Below are positions 54,150 through 62,140 of a DNA stretch of 64,000 nucleotides, in pieces (within the stretch, counting starts at the first letter, position 1; each line of letters begins with the position of its first letter). The notes beneath the pieces are model-generated. The model searched no databases, was not told where the DNA came from, and saw nothing but the letters and a program-made list of their open reading frames with translations. The position numbers were made by a program, and so were the translations under genes. This stretch comes from Nocardioides zeae (GTDB taxonomy: Bacteria; Actinomycetota; Actinomycetes; Propionibacteriales; Nocardioidaceae), in assembly GCF_010686755.1 (NCBI RefSeq), contig NZ_JAAGXA010000006.1, positions 186,001-250,000 on the forward strand, given 5' to 3'.

Positions 54150-55769
54150 ATGGACGAGAGCACGGAGACCCGGTCGCCCCGGCTCGGGCGGCGTGAGTAC
54201 GACGTCGTCGTGGTGGGTGGCGGTCACAACGGCCTGGTGGCCGCGGCCTACCTCGCCCGCCGCGGCCTGTCGGTCGCGGTGCTGGAGCGTCTCGGACGCA
54301 CCGGCGGCGCCGCCGTGTCCGCCGAGGCGTTCCCCGGTGTGCCGGTGCGGCTCTCCCGCTACTCCTACCTCGTGAGCCTCCTGCCGGAGCAGGTCGTCAG
54401 CGACCTCGGGCTCGACCTGCGTCTCGTGTCGCGCTCGACCGCGTCGTACTCGCCCTACCGACGCGACGGCGTCGACGGCGGGCTCCTGGTCGAGCGGCCC
54501 GAGGGTCCGGCCACGCGTCAGTCGTTCGCGGCGCTGACGGGCTCGGACGACGCGTACGAGGCCTGGACGGCGTTCTACGGCGAGGTGGAGGAGCTGGCAC
54601 GGGTCGTCGCGCCGACCTTGACGCAGCCCCTGCCCCGGGTGGACGACCTGGCCGCGCGGGTCCCCGCGACGATCTGGCGGGACGTCGTGGAGCGCCCGCT
54701 GGGGGAGGCCGTGGAGCGGCGGTTCGCGGACGACCTCGTGCGGGGCGTCGTCGCCACGGACGGGCTCATCGGCACGTTCGCCTCGCTCCACAGCCCGTCG
54801 CTGGTGCAGAACCGCTGCTTCCTCTACCACCTCGTCGGCAACGGCACGGGGGAGTGGCGCGTGCCGGTCGGCGGCATGGGGGCGGTCACCGACGCGCTGC
54901 TCTCCTCCGCCGTGGGCGCGGGAGCCGAGGTGCTGACGCACGCCGACGTACGCCGCGTGCACGCCGCCTCCGCCGGCGCGGGGGCCGGAGGGTCGGGGGC
55001 CGAGGTCACGTTCGTCGACGCCGAGGGGACGCACACGGTCGGTGCGCGCTTCGTGCTGTCGGGCGTCGCGCCGTGGACGCTGGCCGGGCTCGTCGGCGAC
55101 CCGCTCGACGGCGTGGTGAAGCCCCAGGGGTCGCAGCTGAAGATCAACCTCCTCCTCGACCGCCTGCCGCGCCTGCGCTCGGGCGTGGACCCCGCGGTGG
55201 CGTTCGCGGGCACGCTGCACCTGGCCGAGGGCGCGGCCGAGCTCGAGGTGGCCCACGCCGACGCGGTCGCCGGCCGGGTGCCGACGCGGATGCCGGGCGA
55301 GGTCTACTGCCACTCCCTCACGGACCCGTCGATCCTGGGCCCGCTGGCCGGCACCGGGGCGCACACGCTCACCTACTTCGGGCTCCACACGCCGGCGGGG
55401 CTCTTCGCCGGTGACCCCGGGTTCGCGAAGGTCGCCGTCGAGCGGGCCATCGCCTCCCTCGACGAGGTGCTCCTCGACCCGATCGCCTCCGTCGTCGCCC
55501 GGGACGCGGACGGCAAGCCGTGCATCGAGGCGAAGACCCCGCTCGACGTCGAGGCCGACCTCCAGATGCCCGGCGGCCACATCTTCCACGGCGACCTCGA
55601 GTGGCCCTGGGCGCCCGCGCGCGCCGCGCTCGACGCACCGGCGGCGGCGTGGGGGGTCGAGACGGCGCACGACGGCGTGCTCCTGTGCGGCTCCGGCGCG
55701 CGCCGCGGCGGAGCGGTCTCCGGGCTCGGCGGACACAACGCCGCCCAGGCGGTCCTGGCCTCGATCTGA
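54150..55769 (+). CDS. FAD-dependent oxidoreductase, PYROXD2/phytoene-desaturase type
   Basis: 539 residues. The FAD fold starts YDVVVVGGGHNGLVAAAYLA, then VAVLERLGRTGGAAVSAEAF; the C-terminus has LLCGSGARRGGAVSGLGGHN. It belongs with the amine-oxidase/phytoene-desaturase-like family to which PYROXD2 belongs; the substrate is unknown. No carotenoid genes are nearby. TAGGGT at 54137-54142 lies 7 nt before the ATG with no ribosome site, so the mRNA may be leaderless. It ends 54 nt before tRNA-Lys. Confidence 0.85.
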   Translation: MDESTETRSPRLGRREYDVVVVGGGHNGLVAAAYLARRGLSVAVLERLGRTGGAAVSAEAFPGVPVRLSRYSYLVSLLPEQVVSDLGLDLRLVSRSTASYSPYRRDGVDGGLLVERPEGPATRQSFAALTGSDDAYEAWTAFYGEVEELARVVAPTLTQPLPRVDDLAARVPATIWRDVVERPLGEAVERRFADDLVRGVVATDGLIGTFASLHSPSLVQNRCFLYHLVGNGTGEWRVPVGGMGAVTDALLSSAVGAGAEVLTHADVRRVHAASAGAGAGGSGAEVTFVDAEGTHTVGARFVLSGVAPWTLAGLVGDPLDGVVKPQGSQLKINLLLDRLPRLRSGVDPAVAFAGTLHLAEGAAELEVAHADAVAGRVPTRMPGEVYCHSLTDPSILGPLAGTGAHTLTYFGLHTPAGLFAGDPGFAKVAVERAIASLDEVLLDPIASVVARDADGKPCIEAKTPLDVEADLQMPGGHIFHGDLEWPWAPARAALDAPAAAWGVETAHDGVLLCGSGARRGGAVSGLGGHNAAQAVLASI

Positions 55770-55823
55770 GCCTCGATTTTTCTGGGGCGTCACTCGCTGC
55801 TAATGTTGCACCCGCTTCACCGC

Positions 55824-55896
<73 letters not shown>

Positions 55897-55904
55897 CCGA
55901 TCGA

Positions 55905-55935
55905 GAAGGCCCCGCACCACTGGTGCGGGGCCTTC
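55905..55935 (+). terminator. hairpin terminator after tRNA-Lys
   Basis: GAAGGCCCCGCACC and GGTGCGGGGCCTTC form a perfect 14-bp stem with a 3-nt loop. It also lies just downstream of the IclR gene on the other strand and may serve both. Confidence 0.9.
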
Positions 55936-55943
55936 TGCGTCTC

Positions 55944-56744
55944 TCAGGTCGTCTGCACCGAGGGGATGGCTGCCCGGCGCGCGATGTCGTCGCTGATGGC
56001 CGCGGCCGTGGCGAGCAGGTGGGGGAGGTGCTCCTCGACGAGGGTCTCGACCGTCGTCTCGGCAGCGTGCACGGTGACGTTGAGCGCCGCCAGGGTGCGG
56101 CCGTCGGCGCCGCGGATGGCCGTGGCCACGGAGCGCACGCCCGCGGCGAGCGCCTGGTCGGTGAGGCACCACCCCCGCTCACGGATCTCGGCGAGCTCGC
56201 GGTGCAGGTCCGCGGGACCGGGCGTGCGCTGCACGGTGACCCCGGAACGGCTGGGCTCGGCGAGCACCTCGTCCACCTGCTGGGGGTCCAGGTCGGCCAG
56301 CATGACCTTGCCGAGCGACGTGGACGTGGCCGGGAAGCGGGTGCCGATGGTCACGGCGAGCGCGATGATCTTGGGGACGGCCACGCGCGCGACGTACACG
56401 ATGTCGGAGCCGTCCAGCTGGCCGACCGAGGACGACTCGCCCGTCAGGCGGACGAGGTCCTCCATGTGGGGGCGGGCGAGCTCCCAGAGCCCGGTCGAGT
56501 GGACGTAGGCCATGCCGAGCTCGACCACGCGCGGGGTGAGCGTGTAGCCGCTCTCCCCGGCGCGCACGTAGCCCAGCTCCTCGAGGGTCAGCAGGATCCG
56601 GCGCGCGGTGGGGCGGGCCAGCCCGGTGCGGGCGGCGACCTCCGACATGGACAGGGTGGGGCGCGCCGCGTCGAAGGCCTTGATCACGTCGAGCCCGCGG
56701 GCGAGCGCCTCGATGAAGTCCGGACCGGTGCCACGGGGACTCAT
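55944..56744 (-). CDS. IclR-family transcriptional regulator
   Basis: 266 residues. An N-terminal winged helix (LSMSEVAARTGLARPTARRI, LEELGYVRAGESGYTLTPRV) and a C-terminal effector domain (ATSTSLGKVMLADL, TDQALAAGVRSVATAIRGAD). It resembles PcaR/PobR regulators of aromatic catabolism. It is divergent from the CoA-transferase of the ring-cleavage cluster and probably controls it, with candidate operators in between. ATG 56744 is the family start. Confidence 0.93.
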   Translation of the reverse strand: MSPRGTGPDFIEALARGLDVIKAFDAARPTLSMSEVAARTGLARPTARRILLTLEELGYVRAGESGYTLTPRVVELGMAYVHSTGLWELARPHMEDLVRLTGESSSVGQLDGSDIVYVARVAVPKIIALAVTIGTRFPATSTSLGKVMLADLDPQQVDEVLAEPSRSGVTVQRTPGPADLHRELAEIRERGWCLTDQALAAGVRSVATAIRGADGRTLAALNVTVHAAETTVETLVEEHLPHLLATAAAISDDIARRAAIPSVQTT

Positions 56745-56772
56745 CTCGCTCCTTCGGTCGGTCGCATCGCGG

Positions 56773-56849
56773 GTCACTGTACGGCCCTTGACAGCGCGCA
56801 TGACGACGACCACAGTGACGGGCATGCATTGGCGGACAAGTGACCGCCA
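56773..56849. promoter_or_regulatory. promoter of the ring-cleavage cluster with IclR-type operators
   Basis: TTGACA (56788-56793), 17 nt, CACAGT (56811-56816). GTCACTGT (56773-56780) and ACAGTGAC (56812-56819) form an 8-bp inverted repeat that spans the promoter, and TGGCGG-N8-CCGCCA lies at 56830-56849 just after the expected start. Either may be the IclR site. Confidence 0.55.
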
Positions 56850-56873
56850 GGCGGACACGAAGGGTTCTGGTTC

Positions 56874-58052
56874 ATGACCACGCGCACTGACGGGCCGCTC
56901 AGCGGGCTGCTCGTCGCCGACTTCTCGCGGATCCTCGCGGGTCCCTACGCCACGATGCTGCTGGCGGACCTCGGGGCCGAGGTGATCAAGGTCGAGGGCC
57001 CGGCCGGCGACGACACCCGCACCTGGGTGCCGCCGGTGCGGGACGACGTCTCGACCTACTACCTGAGCGTCAACCGCAACAAGAAGTCCATCGCCCTCGA
57101 CCTCAAGGACCCCGCCGACGTGGAGGTCGCCCGCGACCTCGCCCGCCGTGCCGACGTGCTCGTCGAGAACTTCCGCCCGGGTGGCCTCGCCAAGTACGGC
57201 CTCGACTACGCCAGCGTCAGCGCGGAGAACGCAGGACTCGTCTACGCCTCCATCAGCGGCTTCGGCTCGGGCGGCGGCGCGCACCTGCCGGGGTACGACC
57301 TCATGGTCCAGGCCATGTCGGGCCTCATGAGCCTCACGGGCGACCCCGAGGGGCAGCCGTACCGGGCCGGCATCTCCGTCTTCGACGTGATGACCGGGAT
57401 GCACGCACTCGTCGGGGTGCTCGCGGCGCTCAACGAGCGCCAGACCTCGGGACGTGGCCAGCACGTGGAGGTCAACCTCATGTCCTCCGCCCTCTCGGGG
57501 CTGGTCAACCAGACCGGGGCGTTCGTGGCGGGCGGTGCCGTGCCGTTCCGGATGGGCAACGCCCACCCGTCGCTCTTCCCCTACGAGCCGCTCCCCGCGG
57601 CTGACGGCGACATCATCATCATCGCCGGCAACGACCGGCAGTTCGCGGCGCTCGCCACCGTGCTGGGGGCGCCCGAGCTCGTCGAGGACCCACGCTTCGC
57701 GCACAACGAGGACCGCACCGCGCACCGCGAGGAGCTGCGTCCGCTCCTCGTCGAGCTGCTGGCGAAGCGCACGAAGGCCGAGTGGTTCGAGGCCCTGTCG
57801 GCCGCCGGCGTCGCCTCCGGACCGATCAACACCGTGGACGAGGGCGTCGCGTTCGCCACCGGGCTCGGCCTGGAGCCGGTCGTCGAGGTCGGGGAGGGCG
57901 CCGACGCCGTGCCGCTCGTGCGGAACCCCATCACGTTCTCGCGGTCGGGCGTCCGCTACGACCTGCCGCCGCCCACCGTCGGACAGCAGGGCGCCGAGGT
58001 GCGGGCGTGGCTGTCCGAGCAGGCCCCCGTCGGGACGGAGGGGGACCGATGA
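56874..58052 (+). CDS. CaiB/BaiF family CoA-transferase (class III)
   Basis: 392 residues. It moves CoA between carboxylic acids. Blocks: LVADFSRILAGPYATMLLAD, LGAEVIKVEGPAGDDTRTW, NRNKKSIALDLKDP and GYDLMVQAMSGLMSLTGDPE, where the Asp of GYD is the catalytic aspartate. Substrate unknown; the cluster suggests an acid from ring cleavage. ATG 56874 follows the operator region. The citryl-CoA-lyase-like gene overlaps it in ATGA. Confidence 0.93.
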   Translation: MTTRTDGPLSGLLVADFSRILAGPYATMLLADLGAEVIKVEGPAGDDTRTWVPPVRDDVSTYYLSVNRNKKSIALDLKDPADVEVARDLARRADVLVENFRPGGLAKYGLDYASVSAENAGLVYASISGFGSGGGAHLPGYDLMVQAMSGLMSLTGDPEGQPYRAGISVFDVMTGMHALVGVLAALNERQTSGRGQHVEVNLMSSALSGLVNQTGAFVAGGAVPFRMGNAHPSLFPYEPLPAADGDIIIIAGNDRQFAALATVLGAPELVEDPRFAHNEDRTAHREELRPLLVELLAKRTKAEWFEALSAAGVASGPINTVDEGVAFATGLGLEPVVEVGEGADAVPLVRNPITFSRSGVRYDLPPPTVGQQGAEVRAWLSEQAPVGTEGDR

Positions 58053-58879
58053 GCGACGACCTCCGCTTCCCGACCTCGCTCGGGATGTCCACCACCTCGA
58101 GCATCACCCTGCTGGGGGAGGACCTCGCCACCGACCTGATGGGCTCGGTGAGCCTCACCGAGCTCGTCTACCGCATGGTCACGCTGCGCACCCCCACGCC
58201 GGGACAGGTGCGGATGCTCGACGCCTGCCTCCTCGCGCTCGCCGACCACGGGTTCACGCCGACCGCCATCGCGGCGCGGCTCACCTTCCTCAGTGCCCCC
58301 GACTCGGTCCAGGGCGCCATGGCGGCCGGCCTGCTCGGCGGCGGCTCCCGCTTCCTGGGCGTCACGGAGGACGCGGGCCAGTTCCTGCACGGCGTCATCG
58401 AGGGCCTCGACGACCTGCCCACGGACACTGCGGGCTGGGACGACGTCGCCCGTGAGGTCGTGCGCGCGGCCCGGGCGGAGCGCCGCACGATCCCCGGCCT
58501 CGGCCACCCGGTGCACAAGGAGCTCGATCCCCGCACCCCGGCGCTCGTGCGCATCGCGACCGAGGAACAGGTGTACGGCGCGCACCTGGCCCTCTTCGAG
58601 GCCATCGGCCGGGTGCACCCCGAGCTCATCGGCCGCCGCCTGGTGCTCAACGGAGCCGGGGTCGTCGGCGCCGCCCTCGCGGACCTCGGCCTGCCGATGC
58701 AGCTCCTCCGAGGGTTCGCGCTCCTCGCCCGCGCCGCGGGCCTGCTGGGCCAGCTCGCCGAGGAGCTGCGCATGCCCGTCGGCATGGACACCTACCTCGC
58801 GGTCGAGCACAACGCCGTCTTCGTGCCGCCCGCGGAGGCGCTGGCGCGGCAGGAGGAGGCCGGAGGCAGCACCGGGTGA
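58049..58879 (+). CDS. citryl-CoA lyase / citrate synthase-like protein
   Basis: 276 residues, the small citrate-synthase-fold class. Likely catalytic residues are the His in IPGLGHPVHKELDPR, and the later MDTYLAVEHNAVF. Members cleave citryl-CoA or related acyl-CoAs. Its coupling to a CoA-transferase (ATGA overlap) suggests the acid is first activated and then cleaved. No N-terminal extension of full citrate synthases is present. Acyl substrate is unknown. Confidence 0.85.
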   Translation: MSDDLRFPTSLGMSTTSSITLLGEDLATDLMGSVSLTELVYRMVTLRTPTPGQVRMLDACLLALADHGFTPTAIAARLTFLSAPDSVQGAMAAGLLGGGSRFLGVTEDAGQFLHGVIEGLDDLPTDTAGWDDVAREVVRAARAERRTIPGLGHPVHKELDPRTPALVRIATEEQVYGAHLALFEAIGRVHPELIGRRLVLNGAGVVGAALADLGLPMQLLRGFALLARAAGLLGQLAEELRMPVGMDTYLAVEHNAVFVPPAEALARQEEAGGSTG

Positions 58880-58886
58880 GCGCCTG

Positions 58887-58908
58887 CCGGCGGGGGAGCG
58901 CCCGCCGG
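58887..58908 (+). terminator. hairpin after the citryl-CoA-lyase-like gene
   Basis: CCGGCGGG and CCCGCCGG pair around ggagcg. It lies in the 119-bp gap before the dioxygenase gene and could attenuate transcription. No T run. Confidence 0.5.
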
Positions 58909-58998
58909 GCCACCCGCCGTACCGCCCGTCCTGCCTGACCAGCCGACCCCACCCGAACGCGTCTCGATCCGCCTGCCGTCCGAACCGGAGGACCCCCG

Positions 58999-59901
58999 AT
59001 GGCCGACCTCGTCGCGGTGCTCGCCACCACGCACCACCCGTTCTACTACCGCACCAGCCAGCTGCCCCCCGAGGAGCGGCCTCCGTTCGCGGAGGAGTGG
59101 ATCTCCAAGATCGCCACCTACCGGGAGACCCTCACGCGGGCACGGCCCGACGTGCTCGTGATGGTCGGCTCCGACCACTTCCACCAGCTCTGGCTCGACA
59201 ACATGCCGCAGTTCCTCGTCGGCAAGGCGCCGTTCTACGACGCGAACTGGGAGAACGAGATCCGGGAGTTCGGCATGCCGAAGCTCCTGCTGAAGGGCGA
59301 CGAGGAGCTCTCGGCGTACATGCTCCGCGAGGGGCTCGATCGCGGCTTCGACCTGGCGTTCTCCAACGAGCTGCGCATCGACCACTCCGTGACCTGCCCG
59401 ATCCTGACGGTGCGCCCCGAGGCGGACCTGCCGATCGTGCCGATCTACACCAACATCTTCGCCCCGCCGCTGCCGAAGCCCGAGCGCTTCGTGCAGCTCG
59501 GGCGCACGATCCGCGAGATCATCGACGCCTGGCCGAGCCACCTGCGCGTGGCGGTCATCGGCTCGGGCCACCTGTCGCTCGAGCTCGGCGGGCCGCGCCA
59601 GTTCGGTCCGACGGGACCCGACCCGGAGTTCGACCACCGCGCCGTCGAGTGGATCAGCAACGGCGACATCGACGGCTGCCTGCGCGAGGTGACGCTCGAC
59701 AGCCTCCACGCCCCCGGCAACGCCACCCACGGGTTCATGGACTTCATGTTGATGATGGGCGTCGCGGGCCACGAGAAGGCCGATCACGCCGACCACCTGA
59801 GCCTCTTCCACACGATGGAGGCCTACTTCACCTGGTACCCGAACCCCCACCTGGTCGACCCGCCGCTCGGCGGTGTCCCCACGATCGGAGCGACGGCGTG
59901 A
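58999..59901 (+). CDS. class III extradiol dioxygenase large subunit, LigB-like
   Basis: 300 residues. The start MADLVAVLATTHHPF gives the iron ligand His12 and GSDHFHQLW a second histidine (about 60-62), as in protocatechuate 4,5-dioxygenase LigB. The block that in LigB ends with the base histidine of GGMSHQLQG reads GSGHLSLELGG here, and the metal Glu region reads THGFMDFML. So the family is clear but two catalytic positions differ by eye. It pairs with the LigA-like gene that overlaps by 4 bp. Confidence 0.85.
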   Translation: MADLVAVLATTHHPFYYRTSQLPPEERPPFAEEWISKIATYRETLTRARPDVLVMVGSDHFHQLWLDNMPQFLVGKAPFYDANWENEIREFGMPKLLLKGDEELSAYMLREGLDRGFDLAFSNELRIDHSVTCPILTVRPEADLPIVPIYTNIFAPPLPKPERFVQLGRTIREIIDAWPSHLRVAVIGSGHLSLELGGPRQFGPTGPDPEFDHRAVEWISNGDIDGCLREVTLDSLHAPGNATHGFMDFMLMMGVAGHEKADHADHLSLFHTMEAYFTWYPNPHLVDPPLGGVPTIGATA

Positions 59902-60260
59902 GCAAGTACCTCGTCAACAAGTTCCTCTACACGGTCGACCGCGACCACGACCTCACGGAGCGCTACCGGACCGACCCTGCCGGCACGGTCGCCTGGTGGG
60001 AAGTCGAGATGGCCGGCACGCTGCTCAACGCGATCGACGCCGAGCGCACGACCTGGCTGTCGTTCACCGACGCGGAGCGGGAGGCGCTCGTGGGGCACGA
60101 CCACGTGGCGCTCTTCGAGATGGGCGCGCACCCGTTCCTCACCCTCACGCTCTGGATCGCGATGTTCGAGCGCGACCACCCGGAGCCGCTCGCCATGCAG
60201 CTCGACTACGCCGCGCGCCTCGCGCACGTCACGCAGCCGTACCCCGACATCACGACCTGA
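59898..60260 (+). CDS. extradiol dioxygenase small subunit, LigA-like
   Basis: 120 residues. YLVNKFLYTVDRDHDLTERY, FTDAEREALVGHDHVALFEM and GAHPFLTLTLWIA match the LigA subunit that covers the LigB active site. The GTG start overlaps the ligB-like stop in GTGA. A two-gene dioxygenase of this kind cleaves catechols next to a hydroxyl. The substrate is unknown. Confidence 0.85.
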   Translation: MSKYLVNKFLYTVDRDHDLTERYRTDPAGTVAWWEVEMAGTLLNAIDAERTTWLSFTDAEREALVGHDHVALFEMGAHPFLTLTLWIAMFERDHPEPLAMQLDYAARLAHVTQPYPDITT

Positions 60261-60262
60261 GC

Positions 60263-60340
60263 CCGGTCGTCCGGTCGTCCGGTCCGGCCGGCCGGTCGGT
60301 CGGTCCGGTCCGGCCGGTCGGTCGGTCCGGTCGGTCGGCC
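60263..60340 (+). repeat. CCGGTCGGTC-type degenerate tandem repeat
   Basis: The 119-bp gap between the ligA-like and amidohydrolase genes is mostly imperfect 4-8 bp iterations of ccggtc and ggtcggt. Confidence 0.8.
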
Positions 60341-60379
60341 ACCGCCACCCGTCCCACGCTCCGCCAGAGAGGCACCCCC

Positions 60380-61837
60380 ATGACCCAGTCCGCAGCCACC
60401 TCCGCCGTCGCGTCAGCGCCGGCGGTCGTGTTCCGCAACGCGCTCGTGCTCACGATGGACACCGGGCGTCGCGTGCTCGAGGGCACCGACGTCCTCGTCG
60501 TCGGCACGACCATCGAGGCCATCGGCCCGGACCTCGCGGTCCCCGAGGGCACCGCCGAGATCGACGCCGCCGGCGGCATCCTCATGCCCGGGATGGTCGA
60601 CACCCACCGGCACATGTGGCAGACCGCGATGCGCGGGTACGGCGCGGACTGGACCCTCACGCAGTACTTCGTGTGGAACTACCTCGAGCACGGCATCAAG
60701 TTCCGGCCCCAGGACATCTTCGCCGGCAACCTGCTGAGCGGTGTGGAGGCGCTCGACGCCGGCGTCACCACGACGGTCGACTGGTCGCACGGGCTCTCCA
60801 CCGTCGACCACGCGGACGCAGCGGTCGACGCCCTGGAGGCGGTGCCGGGGCGCTTCGTCCTCGCCTACGGCAACATCCACGCCGCGCCGTGGGAGTGGAC
60901 GCAGTCGGCCGACTTCCGCAGCTTCGTGGAGCGCCGCATGCCGCGCACCGACATGCTCGGCTTCCAGCTCGCGTTCGACGTGACCGGCGACCCGGCCTTC
61001 CCCGAGAAGGCGGCCTTCGAGGCGGCACGCGACCTCGGCGCCGCGGTGACGACCCACGCCGGCGTCTGGGGCGCGACCAACGACGACGGCATCCGCCTCA
61101 TGCACGAGCACGGCTTCATGACGCCCGAGACGGTCTACGTCCACGCGGCCACGCTGTCCGACGACTCCTACCAGCGGATCGCGGCGACCGGAGGCACAGC
61201 CTCGGTCTCGGCCGAGAGCGAGGCCAGCTGCGGTCAGGGCTACCCGTCGAGCTGGAACCTCCGACGGCACGGCATCGACGTCTCGCTCTCCGTCGACACC
61301 AGCGTCTGGTGGAGCGCCGACGCGTTCGCCGCCATGCGGTCCACGCTGTCGTCCGACCGCACGCGCGAGCACCACGAGGCCCACGCCCGCGGGGAGACGG
61401 TGACCCACGTCGGGCTCCGCGCACGGGAGGTCGTCGAGTGGGCGACCATCGGCGGCGCCAAGGCCCTCGGGCTCGACCACGTCGTCGGCAGCATCGAGGT
61501 CGGCAAGCGCGCCGACCTCGTCCTCGTCAAGAACGACCGCTCGCCGGCGATGTTCCCCCTGCTCAACCCCTACGGCCACGTCGTCTTCCAGGCGCAGCGC
61601 GGCGACGTGCACACCGTGCTCGTCGACGGCCGGGTCGTGAAGCACGAGCACGAGCTCGTCGGGATCGACCTCGGCGCCGCGCGCGAGGCCGTCGGTGCGA
61701 CGGTCGAGCACCTGCGCGCCACGCTCGGCGAGGAGGAGTGGATCGCGGGGATGAACCCCGACGTGCCGGAGTCGAAGATCCTCGACAACCCGTACACCTA
61801 CACCGACTACGCCGACGCCTCGACGCACGGCCAGTGA
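60380..61837 (+). CDS. amidohydrolase superfamily protein (chlorohydrolase/deaminase-like)
   Basis: 485 residues. Metal-dependent hydrolase: PGMVDTHRHMWQTAM carries the HxH ligands, VTTHAGVWGATNDDG the next His, VYVHAATLSDD another, and SVDTSVWWSAD the Asp. DVVGSIEVGKRADLVLV-like HVVGSIEVGKRADLVLVKND closes the barrel. It resembles TrzN/AtzA-type and guanine-deaminase-like enzymes that remove amino or halo groups from rings. It could supply the hydroxylated ring that LigAB cleaves. ATG 60380 follows agagaggcac. Confidence 0.88.
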   Translation: MTQSAATSAVASAPAVVFRNALVLTMDTGRRVLEGTDVLVVGTTIEAIGPDLAVPEGTAEIDAAGGILMPGMVDTHRHMWQTAMRGYGADWTLTQYFVWNYLEHGIKFRPQDIFAGNLLSGVEALDAGVTTTVDWSHGLSTVDHADAAVDALEAVPGRFVLAYGNIHAAPWEWTQSADFRSFVERRMPRTDMLGFQLAFDVTGDPAFPEKAAFEAARDLGAAVTTHAGVWGATNDDGIRLMHEHGFMTPETVYVHAATLSDDSYQRIAATGGTASVSAESEASCGQGYPSSWNLRRHGIDVSLSVDTSVWWSADAFAAMRSTLSSDRTREHHEAHARGETVTHVGLRAREVVEWATIGGAKALGLDHVVGSIEVGKRADLVLVKNDRSPAMFPLLNPYGHVVFQAQRGDVHTVLVDGRVVKHEHELVGIDLGAAREAVGATVEHLRATLGEEEWIAGMNPDVPESKILDNPYTYTDYADASTHGQ

Positions 61838-61935
61838 CGGGCGCCGGCGGATCGGGCCGGTCGGGCCGGTCGGGCCGGTCGGGCCGGTCGGGCCGGTCGG
61901 GCCTGGCTGGGCCCGTCGGGCACATGCCCCTCGTC
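61838..61935 (+). repeat. TCGGGCCGG 9-bp array and flank
   Basis: Five exact 9-bp units (61852-61896) and a degenerate sixth follow the amidohydrolase stop. The remaining bases to 61935 show nothing further. Confidence 0.85.
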
Positions 61936-62045
61936 GGACGTCATGCGAGGCGGTGCGCTCGGCGACCGGAGCGCATGACGTCCCCGAGCCCGGTCGCCGG
62001 ACGTCATGCGAAGCGGCGGCCCGGGCGATCGTCGCGCATGACGTC
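61936..62045 (+). repeat. two copies of an ACGTCATGCG inverted-repeat element
   Basis: Each element is GGACGTCATGCG, 24 nt, CGCATGACGTC: copy one 61936-61983, copy two 61999-62045. The 10-bp arms are exact in both while the middles differ. The rest of the 303-bp gap (to 62140) holds no feature I can support. Confidence 0.9.
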
Positions 62046-62140
62046 TTCGGGCCTGACCATCTGGCTGGGTGCGTCGGGGCATGCTGCGCCGCCCGGCCAC
62101 GGGCGTGGGCGGGCGGCGGGTGGCGCTGGGTCGGTCTTCG

